A stretch of DNA of 37,296 nucleotides from contig JASLAX010000043.1 in the NCBI GenBank assembly GCA_030146875.1, positions 1-37,296 on the forward strand. Direction: 5' to 3'. Below are positions 24,576-35,235 of the stretch, in pieces (the stretch's first letter is position 1; the number at the start of each line of letters is the position of its first letter). The position numbers were made by a program, and so were the translations under genes. Below the pieces are notes generated by a model that did not search any database, was not told the origin of the DNA, and saw nothing but the letters and a program-made list of their open reading frames with translations. The DNA is from Longimicrobiaceae bacterium. Lineage in GTDB: Bacteria; Gemmatimonadota; Gemmatimonadetes; Longimicrobiales; Longimicrobiaceae.

Positions 24576-26312
24576 TCACCTCGCGCCGCCCAGCCGGCGC
24601 ACGCACGCCGCGGTCGGGGCGCCCGGCGCCAGCGCGACGCGCTGGAGGGTGACGCGGTCCTTCCCCTCCGGCCGGTAGCGGATCACGCGCTCCGTGGCGC
24701 CGTCCATCACGCGGTAGACGACCTCCACGCTGGAGTCGCCGATGGTCCCGGCCTCGCGCCGCACGAAGCGCATCCCGTCGCGCATCCCCGCGGCAAACGC
24801 GGGTCCGGCGGGGTCCACGCCGGCGATCACGCCGTCGGCCGCGCTCGTCGCCTCCGCGCTCCACCCGCGGTCGAAGACGGGCTGCGTCACGGTGGATACG
24901 GCCGCGCACGAGCCGAAGGCGTCCGTCGGCAGCAGCACGGGCTCGCCGCGCTCCACGTGTCGCGCCAGGTCGTCGGCCAGGTCGATGCCCGTCTCGCCGC
25001 GCAGCACGGTGGCGAAGAGCGGGACGGCGGTGACGCGCGCCCCCTCGCCCTCGTTCCGGCGGGCCGCGGCGTGCTGCGCGAGAAGGACGTCGTGCAGCTC
25101 CTTCCGCCCGCCCGTCGCCCGGCGGATGCGCGCGTCCAGCGAGAGGGCGAGCACGTGGCCGTGGTCGTACACGTTCTGCCGCACCTGCGCGTCGCGCCAG
25201 AAGCGCTCCGTCCACGCCGCGGCCGTCGTTCCCCGCGCGGGCGACGTGGCGTAGCGCAGGAGGCGGGCGTTCAGGTCCGCGACGAACTCCGCCGGCGTCC
25301 ACAGCCCCGCGCGCACCAGCGCCCGCGCGGCGGCGAAGTCGGTGAAGCCTTCCGAGAACCAGTAGTCGTGCGCCTCGTCCTTCTCCGGCAGGCCGCCGAG
25401 CTGGCCGGGGATCCACGTGTGCAGGTACTCGTGCGCCAGCAGCCACCGCACCTCCGCGAAGGGAACGTTGGTCGTGGACGCGAGCGAGAACGCGTCCAGG
25501 CGCCCGGAGCCCTGCATGGAGTAGCCACCGCCCTCCCCCGCGCCGACCGGGGCGAGCGGGACCACGAACGCGCGCGGGAAGCTGCCCCACGACCGGTCCT
25601 GGGTGTCCACGATCGCGTGCACGGCGCGCGCGAGCTCCTCGGGCGTGAAGGACCACTCTCCACGCATGGCCAGACGGAGCGACGACCCCTCCGCCGCACG
25701 CGCGAGCACCCGCAGGTCGGGCGCGCCGATCGCGACGCTCTCGCGCACGTCCGCCACCGACCCGATCCGGGTGCCGTCCGCCACGTGGTCCAGGTCCGAC
25801 GCGAGCTTCCACGTCCGCGGGAACCCCTTCCACGCGAAGCGCCCCTGCGCACCGTCGCGCCCGTCCGGGGTGGCGAAGACGCCTTCTCCGTGGAAGAAGA
25901 ACCACCGGGGGAGGATGAGCGGGAGCGCCTTCTGGTACGCCAGCCCGGGCTCCCGCTCGTACGCCGACACCACGTGGTAGCGCACCGTCAACTCTGCCTG
26001 GGGCCGGTGGCGGATGATGCGCGCGGCGGGGCCGTCCTCCGTCACCGACGCCGCGCCCTGCACCTCCAGCGCGCGCACGCTCCTCCAGAGCGAGTCCGTC
26101 CCCGCCCACTCCCGCGGGAGCGAGAGGCGCGTCTCCCCGTCCGCGTCCCCGTCGAAGCGGATCTCCACGGCGAGCGCGGTCAGCGAGTCGCCCTCCATCA
26201 CGGGGGAGACGGAGTAGTGGACGGGCGTGTGCTGCCCCGCGGCGGAAGCGACGGCGACGAGACAGGCGACGGCGGCGAGCGGGAGCACGCGCGCCGGGCG
26301 GAGTGCGATCAT
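24576..26312 (-). CDS. M61-type metallopeptidase, secreted
   Basis: 578 residues from the ATG at 26312, which places a Sec signal (RPARVL, Ala/Val core, ASAAGQ cleavage near 26) at the N-terminus. An N-terminal beta domain (30-210) leads to a thermolysin-like domain with HEYLH (294-298) and E321 in FSEGFTDF as third zinc ligand. The C-terminal 100 residues look like a PDZ domain (DGVIAGVDPAGPAFAAGMRDG). This order of beta, catalytic and PDZ domains fits glycyl aminopeptidases of family M61. It should act in the periplasm or outside the cell. The gene stands alone by spacing; 121 nt separate its stop from the oxygenase gene. Confidence 0.87.
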   Translation of the reverse strand: MIALRPARVLPLAAVACLVAVASAAGQHTPVHYSVSPVMEGDSLTALAVEIRFDGDADGETRLSLPREWAGTDSLWRSVRALEVQGAASVTEDGPAARIIRHRPQAELTVRYHVVSAYEREPGLAYQKALPLILPRWFFFHGEGVFATPDGRDGAQGRFAWKGFPRTWKLASDLDHVADGTRIGSVADVRESVAIGAPDLRVLARAAEGSSLRLAMRGEWSFTPEELARAVHAIVDTQDRSWGSFPRAFVVPLAPVGAGEGGGYSMQGSGRLDAFSLASTTNVPFAEVRWLLAHEYLHTWIPGQLGGLPEKDEAHDYWFSEGFTDFAAARALVRAGLWTPAEFVADLNARLLRYATSPARGTTAAAWTERFWRDAQVRQNVYDHGHVLALSLDARIRRATGGRKELHDVLLAQHAAARRNEGEGARVTAVPLFATVLRGETGIDLADDLARHVERGEPVLLPTDAFGSCAAVSTVTQPVFDRGWSAEATSAADGVIAGVDPAGPAFAAGMRDGMRFVRREAGTIGDSSVEVVYRVMDGATERVIRYRPEGKDRVTLQRVALAPGAPTAACVRRLGGAR

Positions 26313-26486
26313 CGGGTGGATGGGAACGGGACGGACCGCGGAGGCGGCGGAGCGGCGGGGGACGGGCGCGACAAGGTAACGCCGTGGGCGCCGGGCGGGG
26401 AGGGTGCTCCCGCTCGGCCGGCGCGATTCCCGGGCTTCAGCGCCGGCCGCCGTCCCGGCACACTGCCACGGCGGCGGCACGCCGGG

Positions 26487-27092
26487 TCACCCGCGGTCGC
26501 CCTGCGCCGCGACGTCCGGTGGGGCCGGGCGGAGCGCGGTCTCGGGAAGCGATGCGTCGCTCCCGTCGCGGACGAGCTCCACGATGTAGCCCACCGGTCT
26601 CTCGGGCCCGTTCCACCAGACGACGGTGGCGAGCTGACCCGCGTGCTCGCCCTCGACGATCCGGACGGGATCGTTGAGCCGGAAGCCGACGCCTGGAACC
26701 TGCTTGCCTTCGAACCAGTCCCGGAGCGGGTCGTCGACGAGCCTCCAGCCCAGGAAGTGCTCCACGTCGCCTACCGCGCTCTGTGCCTGGCCGCGAACCC
26801 ACTCGCTCGCATCGGTCAAGCCGGCTTCCAGCAGCGGCTGAACGCGCGCGCGGTCCAGCGTTCCATGCACGCGCGCGACGTGCCCGAGCCCCAGCAGCGC
26901 GTTGCCGCGAACCCGCTCGTCCGCGTGCGCCGCCAGGCCGATGCAGACCTCCTGCGCCCAGGCGGCGTCCTCGGCGTGGAGACCGACCGACAGCGGCACG
27001 TACAGGAGCTCGCCGGGGTCGCCGCGGCGGAGGATGGCGTCCACGTCCGCCGGGGAGAGGTCCCCTATCGCCTCGTACTTTCCAGGTGTCAT
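26487..27092 (-). CDS. HEAT-like protein with KOW-like C-terminus
   Basis: 201 residues from the ATG at 27092; the open frame extends further but without family-like sequence. Residues 1-115 are helical with HEAT-like units (ADERVRGNALLGLGHVAR; ASEWVRGQAQSAVGDVEHFLG). Residues about 135-190 are beta-rich with FRLNDPVRIVEGEHAGQLATVV, reminiscent of a KOW or SH3-like barrel. HEAT-type small proteins often serve as immunity proteins against toxins, but no toxin gene is adjacent. Function unknown. Soluble, cytosolic. Confidence 0.62.
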   Translation of the reverse strand: MTPGKYEAIGDLSPADVDAILRRGDPGELLYVPLSVGLHAEDAAWAQEVCIGLAAHADERVRGNALLGLGHVARVHGTLDRARVQPLLEAGLTDASEWVRGQAQSAVGDVEHFLGWRLVDDPLRDWFEGKQVPGVGFRLNDPVRIVEGEHAGQLATVVWWNGPERPVGYIVELVRDGSDASLPETALRPAPPDVAAQGDRG

Positions 27093-27257
27093 CGCCAGGA
27101 GTCGGGGGAGTCGCCGAACGTCACGGGTGGAGCGGGTAGGCGTTTGGGCGGGACGAGCGTAGCACGCGGAGTGCGGCCGGACCCTCTGGGGAGAAGATGC
27201 ACCGTTCATGTCGTGGCGCGACGCGCTGTTCCGCTTCTGGCGGCGCGGACAGGAAGC

Positions 27258-27554
27258 TCAGCGCAGGGCGTCCACGGGGAACTGGCGCGCCGAGTGAACC
27301 ACCGTGAGCACCTCCAGCAGTTCGGCGCGTATCCGGTAGACGATGCGGTACGGCGGTTCGATCACTTCCCGGAGGGTGGTCTGCCCGAGCTCCGGGACAA
27401 CGCGACCGGAGAGCGGATGGTCGTGGAGACGCTCCACGGCTGCAACGATCCGCTCGGCTACCACGCGTGCATATCGCGGCGAGTCTCGTGCGATGTATGC
27501 CCGGATCTCCTGTACGTCCTCGAGCGCCGGCCGCGTCCAGATGAGCTGTATCAC
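27258..27554 (-). CDS. RelE/ParE-family toxin
   Basis: 98 residues with the ParE/RelE fold pattern: two N-terminal helices (ALEDVQEIRAYIAR; ARVVAERIVAAVERL), HPLSGRVVPELG, REVIEPPYRIVYRI strands and a final VVHSARQFP. ParE members poison gyrase and RelE members cut mRNA; the lack of a clear RelE catalytic set and the IARDSP segment favour ParE-like. Its start overlaps the antitoxin stop by 4 nt. Confidence 0.87.
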   Translation of the reverse strand: MIQLIWTRPALEDVQEIRAYIARDSPRYARVVAERIVAAVERLHDHPLSGRVVPELGQTTLREVIEPPYRIVYRIRAELLEVLTVVHSARQFPVDALR

Positions 27555-27763
27555 TCGCTCCTGACGATCCCGAGTGCATCATCATCCCGCAGCAGCACAC
27601 GCCGCGCTTCGTGATGGGAAACCACATCCCCGCGATCGGCAGCGTCGAGCCCGCGAGCGACCTTGGACAGGAAGTAGAGCCGGTCCATCGCGTCTTCCAT
27701 CGTCGCGTCGTCGGGAAGCCCGTCGAGCGTTTCCTGGAGCAGCTGCTTGGTGGACGTGGGCAT
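27551..27763 (-). CDS. antitoxin of the RelE/ParE pair
   Basis: 70 residues, upstream of and overlapping the toxin gene, which is the usual antitoxin-first order. AGAGGGG lies about 7 nt before the ATG. The C-terminal part includes DVVSHHEARRVL, a pattern frequent in ParD/YefM-like antitoxins that neutralise RelE/ParE toxins. The N-terminal half (QETLDGLPDDATMEDAMDRLYFLSKV) is helical. It probably represses its own promoter with the toxin. Confidence 0.8.
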   Translation of the reverse strand: MPTSTKQLLQETLDGLPDDATMEDAMDRLYFLSKVARGLDAADRGDVVSHHEARRVLLRDDDALGIVRSE

Positions 27764-28082
27764 GATACACCCCCTCTGAAAATACCAAAACGATCGGGCG
27801 TCAACGAGGCCGAAGCGCGCCCTTCCACACGATTGTACGCTGCTACACGCTGACCATCAAGGCAGGTTGTCGGATCCGCAGCTGTTGGACCGCATTCTTC
27901 GCGGAAGACGATCGACGGGTGCACTGCACCGTCACCTTTCCCCGCCGCCGCGCACCTCCTAGATTCCCGCCCCGACCGATGATCCGCAGCGGCCCCGAGC
28001 GCCGGCCCGTCCCGACCGGACAGGCCGGCGTTCGCGCGCGGGCGGACGCCAGCACACGCGAGCACGACCAGCCGGAGAGCCG
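27764..28082. other. divergent intergenic region of antitoxin and carB
   Basis: No gene. On the minus strand TTGACG (27804-27799) and TATTTT (27784-27779) lie before the antitoxin but only 14 nt apart, so this promoter is weakly supported. TGTA and TACA arms near 27834-27847 could be a toxin-antitoxin operator half-pair. An imperfect palindrome GTGCACTGCAC lies near 27917. No leader peptide or riboswitch for carB was recognised. Confidence 0.35.
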
Positions 28083-31315
<3,233 letters not shown>

Positions 31316-31319
<4 letters not shown>

Positions 31320-31578
31320 GGCCCGAGTTCAATACGGGGTATCCGCCGATCGACGAGGCGTACATCCAGCGCTGCCGGCGGATGACTCCGTACGAGAAGC
31401 TGCTAGAGAGGTCTGCCGGCTGACGGAGGAGGAGAACCAGCGGCATCGCGATCGGATCCTGGCGCAGTACGGTCCCATGCTGGAGCGGGAGCCGGAGCTG
31501 CGGGTCGCCTCCATTCGCAACGGACGGGAGGTGATGGTGAAGGCGTTCGGATGGGAGCCCGACGAGAAGGGGTGGTAG
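31316..31578 (+). pseudogene. small gene disrupted by a frameshift
   Basis: GTG 31316 overlaps the carB stop. The frame encodes 35 residues ending SAG at 31423, with MTPYEKLLE near its end. A second frame then continues as VCRLTEEENQRHRDRI to a stop at 31578. Removing two nucleotides from the GAGAGG run near 31410-31415 would join them into LLEVCRLTEEEN, an uninterrupted 86-residue, helix-rich protein with a FGWEPDEKGW end. The second part has no good start of its own. This is either a real frameshift in a dinucleotide run or a sequencing error. Family unknown. Confidence 0.55.
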
Positions 31579-31597
31579 GAGGACCCCGACGCCGGCA

Positions 31598-31631
31598 GAC
31601 GGCCTCTCTTCCGCTCGGGGGAGGGGCCGTC
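31598..31631 (+). terminator. hairpin terminator after carB and the small gene
   Basis: GACGGCC (31598-31604) pairs with GGCCGTC (31625-31631), extended inward by further pairs with several G-U, and is followed by CCCTTTT. Confidence 0.7.
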
Positions 31632-31637
31632 CCCTTT

Positions 31638-31937
31638 TGCGCTCCCACATCCGACTCGCTACGACGAGACGCTTGCGGCCGGAGCCGAGAGGACGAGAGA
31701 GGGACACGGAGTTCGCGGTGAGCTCCTCGCGGGACTCTGCCTCCGATGCGTCTGCGTTCCGTCACGCCGTCGGACGGGTGATCCCCGCGCACTGGACGAG
31801 GACGGGCTCGGGGGAGTATCGTCGCTCGGCGCCGGCAGAGGCCGGCGTCCGCCGGGGGCAACGCCCCGCCGTCCGCGCGTGTCCAAGAGGGGCGCGCGGG
31901 CCGCGCACTCCCATCCACTCACCGAGGAGCCGTTCCC
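31638..31937 (+). other. 300-nt leader region of the moxR operon, no gene
   Basis: Between the terminator and moxR. It contains a 7-bp hairpin (31830-31836 with 31841-31847) and the GAGGAG ribosome binding site at 31924-31929. No convincing promoter pair or open frame was found. Confidence 0.5.
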
Positions 31938-32939
31938 CTGAGCACCCCCGAGACGGAGATCGGAGCGCTGCTGCACGACGCGGCGCGGCTGAAGGAGCAG
32001 GTCCGCCGGCGCATCGTCGGGCAGGAGCGGGTCGTGGAGGAGGTGGTGGTCACCCTGCTGGCGGGCGGGCACTGCCTGCTGGTGGGCGTGCCCGGCCTGG
32101 CGAAGACGCTTCTCGTCCGCACGCTGGCGGAGGCGCTGGACCTGCAGTTCCGCCGGGTGCAGTTCACCCCCGACCTGATGCCGGGCGACATCACCGGCAC
32201 GGAGGTGATCGAGGAGGACCGCTCCACCGGGCGCCGCGCGGCGCGCTTCCTCCGCGGGCCCGTGTTCACGCAGGTGCTGCTGGCGGACGAGATCAACCGC
32301 ACGCCCCCCAAGACGCAGGCCGCGCTGCTGGAGGCCATGCAGGAGGGCCGCGTGACCGTCGCGGGCGAGGACCTGCTCCTCCCGCGGCCGTTCTTCGTGC
32401 TCGCCACGCAGAACCCCATCGAGCAGGAGGGCACGTACCCCCTTCCCGAGGCGCAGCTCGACCGCTTCCTGTTCGACGTGCGGCTGGACTACCCCGCGGC
32501 GGACGAGGAGGTGGAGATCCTGCGGACCACGACGGGCACGGCCGCGCCGCCGGTGGAGAAGGTACTGGACGCGGACCGCATCCTGGCCCTGCAGCGTCTC
32601 GTCCGGGAGGTGCCGGTGGCGGAGAACGTCCTTCGCTACGCCGCCTCGCTGGTCCGCGCCACGCGCCCGGGCGACGCGACCGCGACGGACGAGGTGAAGC
32701 GCTGGGTGCGCTGGGGCGCGGGGCCGCGCGCGGGGCAGGCGCTGGTGCTGGGCGCGAAGGCGCACGCGCTGCTGGCGGGGCGCTTCCACGTCGCGGCGGA
32801 GGACGTGCGCCGCGTGGCCGCGCCGGTGCTGCGGCACCGGGTACTGGTGAACTTCCACGCGGAAGCCGAGGGGATGGGGCCGGACGCGGTCATCTCCGCG
32901 CTGCTGGACGCCGTGGCGCCGCCGCGCAGCGGGCTGTGA
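31938..32939 (+). CDS. MoxR-family AAA+ ATPase, apparent CTG start
   Basis: 333 residues if it starts at CTG 31938. The first ATG/GTG/TTG in frame is GTG 32034, but that would cut off the conserved RIVGQERVVEE helix of MoxR proteins. GAGGAG at 31924-31929 gives 8-nt spacing to the CTG. Walker A is GVPGLAKT, Walker B is LADEIN, and ATQNPIEQEGTYPLPEAQLDRF carries sensor and arginine-finger parts. MoxR ATPases act as chaperones that mature or activate partner proteins with vWA domains, here probably the DUF58 and BatA-like products. The next gene starts in the stop (GTGA). Confidence 0.85.
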   Translation: MSTPETEIGALLHDAARLKEQVRRRIVGQERVVEEVVVTLLAGGHCLLVGVPGLAKTLLVRTLAEALDLQFRRVQFTPDLMPGDITGTEVIEEDRSTGRRAARFLRGPVFTQVLLADEINRTPPKTQAALLEAMQEGRVTVAGEDLLLPRPFFVLATQNPIEQEGTYPLPEAQLDRFLFDVRLDYPAADEEVEILRTTTGTAAPPVEKVLDADRILALQRLVREVPVAENVLRYAASLVRATRPGDATATDEVKRWVRWGAGPRAGQALVLGAKAHALLAGRFHVAAEDVRRVAAPVLRHRVLVNFHAEAEGMGPDAVISALLDAVAPPRSGL

Positions 32940-33826
32940 GCGCGGCATCCCCCTTCCTGCCGCCGGGGCTGCTGGAGCGGCTGGGCGGGCTGGACCTGGT
33001 GGCGCGCACCGTGGTCCGCGGCGTGTCCGCGGGCGCGCACCGCTCGGTGCTGCGCGGGGCGGGGGAGGACTTCGCGCGCCACCGCGCCTACCAGCAGGGC
33101 GACGACCTGCGCCGCCTGGACTGGAAGCTCTACGCCCGCACCGACCGCCTCTTCGTCCGCGAGTTCGAGGAGCGCTCGTCGCTCTCCGCCTGGATCGTGG
33201 TGGACGCCTCCGCGTCCATGTCGTACGCCTCGCCCGGCGGCGTGGCGAAGGCGCGCTACGCCGCGTGGATCGCCGCGGCGCTGGCGCACCTGATGCTCCA
33301 GGCGGGCGACGCCGTGGGCCTGGCCTCGTTCGGCGCGGAGCCCCGCCTGCTCCTGCCGCCGCGCGCCCGCCGCGGCCACCTGCACGACCTCCTCCTCCAG
33401 CTGGAGCGACTGACGCCGGAGGGCACGGGGAGCTCCGCGCCGGCGCTGGACCGCGTGGGCGTGGCGATGCGCCCGCGGGGGCGCGTCGTCCTGGTGTCCG
33501 ACCTGCTGGAGGAGGACGACGGCGACGCGCTGGTCGCCGCCGCCGGCCGCCTGCGCGCGCGGGGCGACGAGGTGGTGGTCTTCCGCGTGCTGACGCCGGA
33601 GGAGACGGGGGAGAGGGCGCCCGCCCCGGCGCTCTTCTTCGATCCCGAGCGGCCGGAGCGCACGCTGCCCGGCGCGCCGGCGGCGGACGCGGGGTACGCG
33701 CGCCGCGTGGCCGCGTACTTCGACGGGCTGGCGGCGCGGCTCCGGGAACGCGGGGTGGAGCACGTGGCGGCGCGCACCGACCGGCCCGTCGAGGAGGCGC
33801 TGGTCCCCTGGCTGCACTCGCGCTGA
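32936..33826 (+). CDS. DUF58 protein with vWA-like domain
   Basis: 296 residues from GTG 32936. An N-terminal DUF58 core contains the signature DFARHRAYQQGDDLRRLDWK (about 43-62) and the basic RLFVREFEERS strand. A vWA-like part follows, with the metal-site motif DASASMSY near 88-95. It is a soluble partner of the MoxR ATPase; no membrane segment is predicted. It ends in a TGATG overlap with the next gene. Confidence 0.88.
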   Translation: MSAASPFLPPGLLERLGGLDLVARTVVRGVSAGAHRSVLRGAGEDFARHRAYQQGDDLRRLDWKLYARTDRLFVREFEERSSLSAWIVVDASASMSYASPGGVAKARYAAWIAAALAHLMLQAGDAVGLASFGAEPRLLLPPRARRGHLHDLLLQLERLTPEGTGSSAPALDRVGVAMRPRGRVVLVSDLLEEDDGDALVAAAGRLRARGDEVVVFRVLTPEETGERAPAPALFFDPERPERTLPGAPAADAGYARRVAAYFDGLAARLRERGVEHVAARTDRPVEEALVPWLHSR

Positions 33827-35235
33827 TGCTCGTCCTCGCGCGCCCTCTCTGGCTCCTCGCCGGCCTGCTCGCCGCGCTGATCCCCCTGGCCCTGCACCTG
33901 ATCGCGCGGCGCCCGCCCGGCCGCGCTCCCCTTCCCACGGCCCGATTCCTGGAACCCGACGCGCGCACGAACGTCCGCGTCCGCCGCGTTCCGTCCGACC
34001 TGGTCCTGCTCGCCCTGCGGATGCTGCTGGTGGCGCTCGCCGGGCTGGCGCTCGCGGGGCCGGCGTGGCTTCCGCGCCAAGAGGGCACGGCGGAGGTCGT
34101 GCTGCTGGACCGCGGCGCCGGGGTGCGCGGCGAGTCGTGGCGCGCGGCCGTGGCGGAGGCGCGCCGCCGGCTCGTCGCGCGGGACGGCGCGGTGCGGGGG
34201 ACGCTGGTCGTCTTCGACTCCGCGGCGGAGCGGGTTCCCCGCCGGCTCGTGGTCTCCCGCCTCGACTCCCTGGCCGCCGGCCTCCAGGGCTCCGCGCCGT
34301 CGGACTACGCCGCCGCGCTGCGCGCCCTCCGCTCCGCCGCGGCGGACCTGCGCGGCGCCGACTCCGTCCGCGCGACGCTGCTGACCCGCCCCCGGCGCGG
34401 CGGGTGGAGCCCGGGGCTGGCGGCCGTCCGCGCCGCCGCCTGGCCCGCGTCGGTGGAGGTCCCCGGCCTCCCGGAGACACCGGTGGCCGCTCCGTCCGTC
34501 GCCGAGCCCGCGTCCCCCCGAGGATCGGCCGTCGTCCTCGCGCGGGGTGGGGCGGGGGAGTACGTGGCCGCGGCACTCGGCGCGACGGGGTGGAGGACGA
34601 CGCGCGCCGCCCCGTCGCCGGCGCTCGGGGCCGAGGGCGGCGCGTTCCTCGTGCTGGCGCCGGTGGACGGCGGGACTGCGGCGGCGTTGCGGGCGCGGGC
34701 GGAGGCCGGCGCGACGGTCGTCCTCTCGGCCGACGCGGGGGACGGCAGCGGGCTGGCGCCGTGGCGTGCGGCGGCGGCGGGTTCCCCCGGAGCGGGGGAG
34801 ATGCGGTTCGCGCACGGGCCCACGCTGGGGGGGGCGGCGTCGCGCGCCGGCGGCGGGCCGGCGGACGGGGCGCGGCTGCTCGCGAGCTGGGAGGACGGCC
34901 GTCCGGCCGTCGCGGCGCGGAGGCTGGGGCGCGGGTGCGTCGTGTACGTCGCCGCCCCGCTGGAGGGCGGCAGGATGCCGCTCTCCGCGGCGTATCCACG
35001 CGTCCTCGATCGCCTCGTCCATGGGTGCGATCGGACGACGGCGGGGGAGGATGCGCCGCTGGACGCGGGCGCCCTCGCGCTGCTCCGCGGGGATGGGCTT
35101 CCGGCGGCGGTCGCGGCGTCGGCCGTGGCGGGGCCGGGCGGCGGGGTGCAGGTCGGCCGCTGGGTGCTGGGGGCGGCGCTCCTGGCCGCGCTCGTGGAGA
35201 CGGCGCTCGCCTACGGCCGGCGCAGGCGAGCGTGA
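33826..35235 (+). CDS. BatA-like membrane protein
   Basis: 469 residues. Two hydrophobic helices at the N-terminus (4-22 and 60-80) enclose a short basic loop (ARRPPGRAPLPTARFLEPD), which is the BatA/aerotolerance N-terminal signature. A vWA-like region follows but lacks DxSxS: the equivalent position reads LLDRGAGVRG. The middle and C-terminal parts are Ala/Gly-rich, and one last helix (about 445-465) anchors the end. It probably places a periplasmic or cytosolic sensor domain at the membrane for the MoxR/DUF58 complex. TGATG and GTGA overlaps on both sides support tight coupling. Confidence 0.78.
   Translation: MLVLARPLWLLAGLLAALIPLALHLIARRPPGRAPLPTARFLEPDARTNVRVRRVPSDLVLLALRMLLVALAGLALAGPAWLPRQEGTAEVVLLDRGAGVRGESWRAAVAEARRRLVARDGAVRGTLVVFDSAAERVPRRLVVSRLDSLAAGLQGSAPSDYAAALRALRSAAADLRGADSVRATLLTRPRRGGWSPGLAAVRAAAWPASVEVPGLPETPVAAPSVAEPASPRGSAVVLARGGAGEYVAAALGATGWRTTRAAPSPALGAEGGAFLVLAPVDGGTAAALRARAEAGATVVLSADAGDGSGLAPWRAAAAGSPGAGEMRFAHGPTLGGAASRAGGGPADGARLLASWEDGRPAVAARRLGRGCVVYVAAPLEGGRMPLSAAYPRVLDRLVHGCDRTTAGEDAPLDAGALALLRGDGLPAAVAASAVAGPGGGVQVGRWVLGAALLAALVETALAYGRRRRA

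Noticed and set aside
27209..27298. 29-codon ORF beginning MSWRDALFRF on the plus strand
   Set aside because: It overlaps the end of the toxin gene, lacks a ribosome binding site, and sits between minus-strand genes; probably chance.
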